Of a stretch of 64,000 nucleotides of DNA, positions 55,219 to 64,000 are shown piece after piece. Where the stretch lies: NCBI RefSeq assembly GCF_037126465.1, contig NC_088204.1, forward strand, positions 74,027,807 through 74,091,806. Direction: 5' to 3'. This stretch comes from Ornithodoros turicata. Its lineage: Eukaryota; Arthropoda; Arachnida; Ixodida; Argasidae. Within the stretch, counting starts at the first letter, position 1; every line of letters starts with the position of its first letter. The notes under the pieces are model-generated. The model had not been told where the DNA came from. It made no database searches and saw only the letters and a list, made by a program, of their open reading frames with translations. The position numbers were made by a program, and so were the translations under genes.

Positions 55219-55741
55219 TAATTACACGTCGTTCGGGAGCTTCACACTCTAACTCGCCCTTCGCGTGCCGTTTATTTTAACCCCCCTTGCACGCCGGTTG
55301 CTGAACTCCCCGGAGATATGTTAGGGTTCCAATTCAGGCAGGCAAACCCGTAATGGATTCGGGACTGTCTTACGCCAAGCGCGGATTAATATAGTTTGCA
55401 GTTCCAGGATGTTCGGTAACTGCGTTTCGCCGTCGTATTACGCCTAGCAACTTCTTGTCGCACGACTTTTGGGCCTAATCTCATTCCGGGCGGTCGCCAC
55501 GAATTCTTATCTGGTGGCTCTATCGCAGCGCGCTTTTGCAAAGACCTTGTTGGCTGCACGGCTTGCCGCGGGGCTGTTGAAAGAAAAGATACGGAGCTTT
55601 TTGTCTTATCTCTTGGCTTTCTTTATGTCGGGTACTCTGAACCCCAGGCGACAGGCAAGAATTTGACATCCACTATGATATCGGTTTCTTCTTTTCTGTA
55701 TGTCTATGGAATCTTTTCAGCCGTTGCCGTGACAGTTAAGA

Positions 55742-56010
55742 TTTTTTTTTAAATTTCATGTTGGCACCGCGAAGCGACTGTGGCTATGAGCGGCGTATAG
55801 ATGTGGACAGATGGAGAGAGGACAGCAGGGAGCAGAGGGAAACAGGGGGATGGTATGCGTCCTGGGCCGACTTCAAGGGGAGGAACTGTGCCGACATTTG
55901 TCCGGAAAGTCTTCGCGAAAACCCAGAGAAAACCTCTTACAGCACAGCCGGTGGTAGGATTCGAATCTCATCACCTCCCAGTCTTCGGCAATACCTCGGC
56001 TAGAGCTTGT
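55742..56010 (-). mobile_element. tRNA-derived SINE, copy 6
   Basis: The family body with B box (GATTCGAATC) near 55960 and an A-rich tail at 55742. The head beyond about 55995 is replaced by unrelated sequence. Confidence 0.7.
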
Positions 56011-56049
56011 CGTTGTCGGCCTCACAGAGGTGGGCAACGTCGCGACTAA

Positions 56050-56190
56050 AACGCTGGGGGAATATGCGTCCTAGGCCGACTTCTGAGGGAACTGTGTCTA
56101 CATATGTGTGACAACGTCCGAGCAAAACCCTGGAAACACCCAGGACAGCACCGGGATTCGAACCCGAGTACCTCCCAGTTACAGTAGTCT
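56050..56190 (-). mobile_element. partial SINE, copy 7
   Basis: A shorter body segment and B box (GGGTTCGAATCCC on the minus strand) directly follow copy 6. They lack the tail part and may come from a second insertion. Confidence 0.55.
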
Positions 56191-58174
56191 ACGTTAAAGA
56201 TACAAAAGAAAAAAAGAAAAGAAAATAAGCTGGTCGAATCAGAGATGAGCAACGTGATATCAAACATTTCGAAGAAATAGTGCAATTGGCATATCTTGTT
56301 TTTTTTTTAATTATTTATTTCCGGAGAAAAAAAAAAGGAAGTACGGAGAAGAAAGACGGAAGTTTTGCGGTCCATTATCGTGTACATTTTCCGACCGAAC
56401 CCTGCAATGGCGTGGTGTGATAGTAGAGTTATTATTAGGGACGCCATTGAAATATTAGGGAGTCGTCACTGACGCATGCCGAGGACCCAGTCCGTCCGTG
56501 TGTCGGCTGTTGTGCGCGCACGGTGTTTCACGTGGTGACCCAAACTCACCGCACAAAATGAACTCTATGTCTGCTACCGTGTGGAAGAAGACTGCAAGCT
56601 CGCCTCGACATAAAATAAACACAAGCGAGTAAAAACCAGGACTAGTGTACCTAAAAGGGGAAAAAGTGAGAGGACGTGGTCGCCTCTTTCCCCTTTTGGG
56701 TCCCGGTTTTTACTAGTGTGTTTTGTGTACCTGGCAGACCCTTTTTATCGTTTCGAAGTAAACACAAAGAAATGAACAAAGAAACGTTTCGAAATAAACA
56801 AAGTTGTTGCTGCACGCTCATGGCGCTCACTGTTTGGATTTTAGCGGTAGAGAGACGAATTTCTAAAAAAAAAAAGCTGCGTGTCGAACCGAAAAATTTA
56901 CGGGTTCGGTACAGTTCCGTAGCGCAGAAATAACGGTTCGAACCTGTTTATTCGGGTTCCTAACGGGAAAGTGCGCTGCCGAGAAATCTGTGCCAACATT
57001 ATGTGGTAACACGCTGAAGTGTAAGGAACCGCACGTAAGCTTTCCGACGAACACATTAGGTTCACAGTGTTTTGACATCAAACATTTAGTTATGTAAGAT
57101 ATTTGCCTAACGAGTTGCGCGCACGTGCGTTGTTGAACGCAAGCAGAAGAAGCAAGGAAACGTTATATATAAATCTATGTAGATAGATATAACGTTATAT
57201 CTAGATCTGTGACACGTCGTTAATATAGCCAATGTGATTACGAAAGATCTTGAATTATGCGAGCAACCGCATGCCTAAGGGTTGGTTTGATTTTAAGAAA
57301 AATAAATAAATAAAATGGAGATTTCGGCTTCACTAATGTGAGGCCCGCAACTCCACATCACTTGCACCCGTTACCTTCGTGGAAAACTCCTGGAATAATG
57401 ATGCCAGTGAAGGTGAGCAGGATGATGGCGATGCTGATGATGATGATTAGTGATGATGATGACCAAAGGGATTACGAGCATCGTGTACGGTATTCGCGTG
57501 TAGATGGAATTTTGAAGAACATTTGCAGCATATGAGTAGGGCCTTACTTTTTAGGGTTAAACCCGTATCCGCCCGATATTTACCCCCCGAACGAAATCTG
57601 TAAAATTCGGGTTTAACCCGAATGTACCCGAAAACATCCGGGTCGCGTGGCACACTCATAAGCGTGCATTAAAATAAAGTTTGATAGCATTGCTAAACAT
57701 TAGTTCCATGTTAAGACAAATTTTTATTAAACAAAAAAAATCACCCGAATACACCCGAATTCCTGACGACAGAATATGCCGTAACGGGATTTAACCCGAA
57801 TACACCCGAATTTGCAAATAAAAAATATCACCCGATATTTACCCCCCCCCCCCCGAATTTGGCCAAAAATAAAACCCGAAAAAGTCAGGCCCTATATGAG
57901 CAAGTTCTAGCCCTCGACCACGGCGTCCTTCACACCTTTCTTAGCATCCTTCTCCAGGGAAAGGTAACGGAATATTTTTCGTTTCCGTTACCACTTCCGT
58001 TACTGGCCCTTACTTGTTTCTGGTTCAGTTTCGGTTACCACCATTGTGGCTTTTGTTTCCGTTACGTTTCGGTTTTCGGTGCCCCCCCCCCCCCGCGCAT
58101 TTTGTTTTCCTTGTTTCTTTTCTTTCCTTTTTTTCAAGCTTTGAGATAGTGACAAAACCTAATCCCTCTACGTT
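56191..58174. other. no gene; repeat scraps
   Basis: Contains a 90-bp hairpin near 56625-56720 (AAAACC.GGACTAGTG words). It also has a short repeat at 57310-57380 that recurs inverted at 22955-23040, a CCCGAATACACCCGAAT-rich patch (57560-57880), and GTTTCCGTTAC words at 57960-58080. No supported coding frame was seen. Confidence 0.45.
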
Positions 58175-59542
58175 CCGAAGTCGGGTGTTGTTTCCAATGC
58201 AGCCCCCAATAGACGGATTATCTCCGATGAATAGAAGGATTAGCCATTGTGTAGGGTACACCACTAGAGGGCGCTACGAGCGACGCCTCACCACTAGGGG
58301 CCGCTGCTGTCGCATTCCGCGGATGACGTCATTGCTCCTTCGGGGAGCATGGTGAGAGATAGCGGGAGGCATTGGATGGCGATGCGAAATAGAGCGCCCC
58401 CTTGTGCAAGGCTGTGGTGGCGCTGCGGGCGACATGACAGACGCTCTCGGTGGCGGCTCTCCACGGCGGTGTCATGGTCTCGTGACCGCTATACGCGGCG
58501 TCGGCGGCAAAAGGGTTTTGGGTCCAGCGTTGTGTACGAGTCTTTGAGCGAGTTTATATTAATCTCACTCCGTTTATTGTTCAACTGATGGTTGTTGTTT
58601 GAGAGCTCAATTGCTATGCTGTGAGATTGGGGTGTACGGCACGCATACGGCATACGACAATATAAATAAATAAATATAAACAAAAGGACGTGCACGATAA
58701 ATTACGCCACATTATTATGGCTTCCCGTGTTGCTACACTTTGCATTATAAAGGCGCTTTCGCTAACCAGTCCGTTCACAAACAGCCGTGTGCATCCCTTG
58801 GTGTATTTATTAGACTTGGATACTTTCCTTTTAATTGCCTAATAACGCTTTTGTGACTCGAGCGCGTATATTAGAAGGCTCCAGACTCGCGCAATATTAT
58901 TTTGGTGATGGCGCATATGTTCAGACAAGAGCGGAGGAAAGTTGTTCCCCCCCATTTGCTTTATGTATTTATTCACTTCAGTATGTCATTCTCACATACT
59001 AGTTTAAATTTAATTAGCGATTAGTAATACTGCAGTATATGCAATTTAGCACACTACAGTGCTGTAAGATATATTGTACAAGCGCCTTGGCTGCAGAATC
59101 ACTGGGTGGATATCTGTAAAATTTTAGTGCCTTCTTTTCTGTGGTGGTCACTGTCACTAATAGGGATTCAGTTAAGTGTTGTGGCAATTCCAATGTAAAC
59201 AGTCATCTGCTATATTGGAAAGTGAGTGATTATGGTCAAACAAGTCAATTAACATGATACCTTCTACAATACCATCTGTGATTCCTAAATGTCAGTATAC
59301 AACAAGTCAGTATATGACAAGGTATGAAGAAATGTTAACGTAGTGCATGCTATTCAAAGCAAGTTCTTCCACATCCCCCCCCCCCCCATCTACAAACACC
59401 CAGAAAACAAAAACAAAAAAACTGGTCTTGGGTTTGCCTCTGGAAACATAATTTAACTACACAAATGCAGATATGTGCAGCCAAACACATTTGCCATAAG
59501 GAAAGCATGAAGATTATTGCAGTTGCAACGGTCATGTCAGTA

Positions 59543-60591
59543 GGTCATGTACATCTTGGTATTTTCGAAATTTCCCAAACATTTCCATGTCTTTTATATT
59601 CAACATACTGGACATCTAGTGTGCAACACTTGATATCGAATCAAAATCTGAGCCAGTATTGGGTCATGAACACACCGGTGTAACATGAGCAACAAAAAGG
59701 CAGACCACATGTCAACAAGTTGCAAACCGTTGTTTCATCTTGCACATTTGTCATGCTCATCTAGGTATTTTTGAAATTTCTCAAACATTTCCATATCTTT
59801 TATATTCAACGTGCTGGACATCTAGTGTGCAACACCTGATATCGAATCAAAATCTGAGCCAGTATTGGGTCATGAACACACCGGTGTAACATGAGCAACA
59901 AAAAGGCAGACCACATGTCAACAAGTTGTAAACCGTTGTTTCATCTTGCACATTTGTCATGCTCATCTAGGTATTTTTGAAATTTCTCAAACATTTCCAT
60001 ATCTTTTATATTCAACGTGCTGGACATCTAGTGTGCAACACCTGATATCGAATCAAAATCTGAGCCAGTATTGGGTCATGAACACACCGGTGTAACATGA
60101 GCAACAAAAAGGCAGACCACATGTCAACAAGTTGCAAACCGTTGTTTCATCTTGCACATTTGTCATGCTCATCTAGGTATTTTTGAAATTTCTCAAACAT
60201 TTCCATATCTTTTATATTCAACGTGCTGGACATCTAGTGTGCAACACCTGATATCGAATCAAAATCTGAGCCAGTATTGGGTCATGAACACACCGGTGTA
60301 ACATGAGCAACAAAAAGGCAGACCACATGTCAACAAGTTGCAAACCGTTGTTTCATCTTGCACATTTGTCATGCTCATCTAGGTATTTTTAAAATTTCTC
60401 AAACATTTCCATATCTTTTATATTCAATGTGCTGGACAGCTAGTGTGCAACACCTGATATCGAATCAAAATCTGAGCCAGTATGGGGTCATGAACACACC
60501 GGTGTATCCTGAGCAACAATAAGGTAGACGGCATGTCAACAAGTTGCAAACCGATGTTCCATGTTGCACATTTGTCATGCTCATCTAGGTA
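59543..60591. repeat. 206-bp tandem repeats, left arm
   Basis: The anchor word TGCACATTTG recurs at 59741, 59947, 60153, 60359 and 60565, exactly 206 bp apart. Units differ by a few bases, with the inner unit most diverged and shared as such by the right arm. Each contains ATCTAGTGTGCAACACCTGA and ACACACCGGTGTAACATGAG. Confidence 0.9.
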
Positions 60592-60626
60592 TTTTTAAAA
60601 TTTCTCAAACATTTCCGTATCTTTTA

Positions 60627-61255
60627 TACCTAGATGAGCATGACAAATGTGCAACATGGAACAGCGGTTTGCAACTTGTTGACATGCCGTCTACCTTATT
60701 GTTGCTCAGGATACACCGGTGTGTTCATGACCCCATACTGGCTCAGATTTTGATTCGATATCAGGTGTTGCACACTAGATGTCCAGCACGTTGAATATAA
60801 AAGATATGGAAATGTTTGAGAAATTTCAAAAATACCTAGATGAGCATGACAAATGTGCAAGATGAAACAACGGTTTGCAACTTGTTGACATGTGGTCTGC
60901 CTTTTTGTTGCTCATGTTACACCGGTGTGTTCATGACCCAATACTGGCTCAGATTTTGATTCGATATCAGGTGTTGCACACTAGATGTCCAGCACGTTGA
61001 ATATAAAAGATATGGAAATGTTTGAGAAATTTCAAAAATACCTAGATGAGCATGACAAATGTGCAAGATGAAACAACGGTTTGCAACTTGTTGACATGTG
61101 GTCTGCCTTTTTGTTGCTCATGTTACACCGGTGTGTTCATGACCCAATACTGGCTCAGATTTTGATTCGATATCAGGTGTTGCACACTAGATGTCCAGTA
61201 TGTTGAATATAAAAGACATGGAAATGTTTGGGAAATTTCGAAAATACCAAGATGT
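60627..61255. repeat. 206-bp tandem repeats, right arm
   Basis: Inverted copies with the anchor at 60648, 60854 and 61060. Three units against five on the left explain most of the arm-length difference, so unit number changed after the arms became inverted copies. Confidence 0.9.
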
Positions 61256-62429
61256 ACATGACCTACTGACATGACCGTTGCAACTGCAATAATCTTCATG
61301 CTTTCCTTATGGCAAATGTGTTTGGCTGCACATATCTGCATTTGTGTAGTTAAATTATGTTTCCAGAGGCAAACCCAAGACCAGTTTTTTTGTTTTTGTT
61401 TTCTGGGTGTTTGTAGATGGGGGGGGGGATGTGGAAGAACTTGCTTTGAATAGCATGCACTACGTTAACATTTCTTCATACCTTGTCATATACTGACTTG
61501 TTGTATACTGACATTTAGGAATCACAGATGGTATTGTAGAAGGTATCATGTTAATTGACTTGTTTGACCATAATCACTCACTTTCCAATATAGCAGATGA
61601 CTGTTTACATTGGAATTGCCACAACACTTAACTGAATCCCTATCAGTGACAGTGACCACCACAGAAAAGAAGGCACTAAAATTTTACAGATATCCACCCA
61701 GTGATTCTGCAGCCAAGGCGCTTGTACAATATATCTTACAGCACTGTAGTGTGCTAAATTGCATATACTGCAGTATTACTAATCGCTAATTAAATTTAAA
61801 CTAGTATGTGAGAATGACATACTGAAGTGAATAAATACATAAAGCAAATGGGGGGGAACAACTTTCCTCCGCTCTTGTCTGAACATATGCGCCATCACCA
61901 AAATAATATTGCGCGAGTCTGGAGCCTTCTAATATACGCGCTCGAGTCACAAAAGCGTTATTAGGCAATTAAAAGGAAAGTATCCAAGTCTAATAAATAC
62001 ACCAAGGGATGCACACGGCTGTTTGTGAACGGACTGGTTAGCGAAAGCGCCTTTATAATGCAAAGTGTAGCAACACGGGAAGCCATAATAATGTGGCGTA
62101 ATTTATCGTGCACGTCCTTTTGTTTATATTTATTTATTTATATTGTCGTATGCCGTATGCGTGCCGTACACCCCAATCTCACAGCATAGCAATTGAGCTC
62201 TCAAACAACAACCATCAGTTGAACAATAAACGGAGTGAGATTAATATAAACTCGCTCAAAGACTCGTACACAACGCTGGACCCAAAACCCTTTTGCCGCC
62301 GACGCCGCGTATCGCGGTCACGAGACCATGACACCGCCGTGGAGAGCCGCCACCGAGAGCGTCTGTCATGTCGCCCGCAGCGCCACCACAGCCTTGCACA
62401 AGGGGGCGCTCTATTTCGCATCGCCATCC

Positions 62430-62509
62430 AATGCCTCCCGCTATCTCTCACCATGCTCCCCGAAGGAGCAATGCCTCCCGCTATCTCTCACCATGCTCCC
62501 CGAAGGAGC
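62430..62509. repeat. 40-bp tandem duplication in the right arm
   Basis: The segment 62430-62469 is repeated exactly at 62470-62509 and is single in the left arm. It is a marker that arose after arm copying. Confidence 0.9.
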
Positions 62510-62668
62510 AATGACGTCATCCGCGGAATGCGACAGCAGCGGCCCCTAGTGGTGAGGCGTCGCTCGTAGCGCCCTCTAGTGGTGTACCCTACACAATGGC
62601 TAATCCTTCTATTCATCGGAGATAATCCGTCTATTGGGGGCTGCATTGGAAACAACACCCCCGAAGTC

Positions 62669-64000
62669 TATTTTGACGACTCCAGGGATACATGCACACA
62701 ACAGACAACGTTTATTCAAAATATACATATACGTTATTTCTGTGAACAGTTAATGTGAACATGGTTTTTCAGGAGTGTTACTGGCGCTTGCAACTTACCA
62801 GTCACCATAAGCGTATAAGAACTATGCTTCTTCTATTTACTGTATACTACTTCCTTATATGCTCCAGTTTGATAGTTCATTTTAGTTTTAGTTCAGTTAA
62901 TTTTAGTTTTCTTCATTGAGGTTTACTTCATAAATTTATACATGATACGGTAAAGAATTGCAATAATTCGGGTCCTGCGGTAGCCGAATTATTACCGTAA
63001 TTTACTGTCGTTTCTGTTTCTGTTTCGGGTATTCTAAGTGTGCGATAGCCGTTTCTGTTTGTTTTACCGTTACCTGTTATGTTTCGGGTATAATTCCGTT
63101 TCTGTTACCGTTTCTGTTACCTTTACCTGTCCTTCTCCAAACCGTTGAAAAAAAAAACAACAAAAAAAAAACGCTGAGCCGCTTGCCGGACGAGTTTGGA
63201 ACAGTACTTTCCATTATTTTCGGTTCAGTTCTAAGATGACAAAAAAAAAAAAAGTTCCGATCGTGTTCAGAAAAAAATAGCGGTTCCGTTCCGGTTTTCG
63301 GTTCTGTTCCGTATCGACACCCCGTCCCGCGCACCGCCTCGTTTGCGTCCGTCGCACGCCCCGTTTACTGGTACGCTAAAATTGCGCGCACAATTGGAAT
63401 TACACCTGGTGCTTTATTTCTTTTTCTGTATGGACCGTTTTTTGGGTGTGCTCAGTACCATATGAACCGAGGCGAGGTCTAAAAATTTGGGAAAGTGAAC
63501 GGAAGACAAGCTATACAACTGGGATATGCGTGCAGAAAGTGCTCATATTTCAAAATAATTCGGCGTATTTGTGTGTCGAGACAACTGTGGTCATCCACCA
63601 TCAGCGGTGATCGATCTGTTGATTCATTGGTTGGGGGAAACGAAGCAGGGCTAGAGTCACTTCGCTTCAGAGTATCGACACTGATTTCCAAGAGCGAGCA
63701 TGCGCCATTTTGTTTCCGCCCCACGGTTGCCACGCGCACACGCACTTCAGAGCTCTGGCGCATTTCTGTGACACTTTAGCGCACGATGCCATCTGTCCTG
63801 CGCGGATGAAATCTTCCTTTCTCTTGCAAGTATCTCATCAGGGTTGACAGCCTTGCGCTCACCTTGACATCCTCGGGACGCTCTGGTGAACAATGCATGC
63901 ATTATCGCATAAAAGTAATACAGGCTTCTCTACTCTATTCTACTCTAGCCCACAGCGAGAAATATGTTTAGCCGTCTTTTGCTCTTCAGCTGGGGATGGT
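62669..64000. other. no gene recognised
   Basis: Contains a patch of GTTTCTGTTACC-type words (about 63000-63120) and A-rich runs near 63150 and 63240, similar in style to patches at 1.2 and 58.0 kb. Frames at 63479-63779 on both strands carry no motif that I recognise. Confidence 0.4.

Larger units (their letters stand above)
58183..62660. mobile_element. giant foldback transposon (4.48 kb)
   Basis: The left arm (58183-60591) and right arm (60627-62660) are inverted copies separated by about 35 bp. The outer 20 bp read GGGTGTTGTTTCCAATGCAG and its complement. The 8-bp repeat CCGAAGTC lies immediately outside both ends (58175-58182 and 62661-62668). Arms carry 206-bp tandem repeats, five on the left and three on the right. 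Frames inside are mirror images and code for nothing recognisable. This is the layout of foldback elements. An 8-bp duplication would fit hAT or P superfamilies. Confidence 0.9.

Noticed and set aside
59465..61341. Two identical 72-residue frames on opposite strands
   Set aside because: They are mirror copies in the arms of the foldback element, without a recognisable domain; identity reflects arm identity and not a gene family.

Overview
This is non-coding-rich eukaryotic DNA, most likely from a chelicerate and probably a tick (Ixodida). The evidence is long introns with GT/AG sites and AATAAA signals, dense tRNA-derived SINEs, many foldback and MITE-type DNA transposons, an intact Penelope-like retroelement, and small secreted cysteine-rich peptide genes with a split signal peptide. 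There are no bacterial operons. The species call is an inference. The transposon and exon structures are read directly from the sequence.

Host genes. Three loci of one small secreted-peptide family can be assembled by eye. Each has a 37-nt first coding exon (start of a signal peptide), an 18-nt microexon (end of the signal peptide) and a final exon encoding an acidic six-cysteine domain. All junctions are phase 1. Gene A (minus, 3373-9217) and locus B (minus, 17955-24212) lie in a tandem segmental duplication (about 3.29-10.2 kb and 17.87-25.05 kb). Locus B has two microexon/final-exon cassettes behind the only first exon seen, so it may make two peptides. Gene A keeps two microexons but only one final exon. 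Gene C (plus, 29514-40051) is a diverged paralogue with the same three-part design and a 10.3-kb span.

Penelope-like element. A 4.57-kb element (32251-36820, minus) sits in intron 2 of gene C, 110 bp downstream of the microexon. It has two 392-bp direct pseudo-LTRs with 4 differences and a 10-bp target duplication. It also has an intact 902-residue reverse transcriptase/GIY-YIG endonuclease, preceded in the same frame by a 300-residue SGNH-hydrolase-like ORF1. One UGA separates the two ORFs, and it is followed by CUA, a known leaky-stop context. This is the most interesting object in the window.

Other mobile DNA. From the left there are tRNA-derived SINEs; two hAT-like MITEs starting CAGTGGCGTA with 8-bp duplications; five copies of a palindromic MITE starting TACACTCTTA; a 129-bp perfect palindrome; and a foldback at 15.1-15.8 kb fused to a solo arm of a larger foldback (15.8-17.15 kb). 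Further right are a TTAA-flanked foldback (45879-48017), a hAT element nested inside another hAT element (48782-51257, with a transposase C-terminal remnant), a TIR element at 54.4-55.2 kb, and a 4.48-kb giant foldback (58183-62660) with 206-bp tandem repeats in both arms and an 8-bp target duplication. LINE 3'-end fragments occur near 12.1 and 28.5 kb. Long stretches between these hold nothing I can assign.
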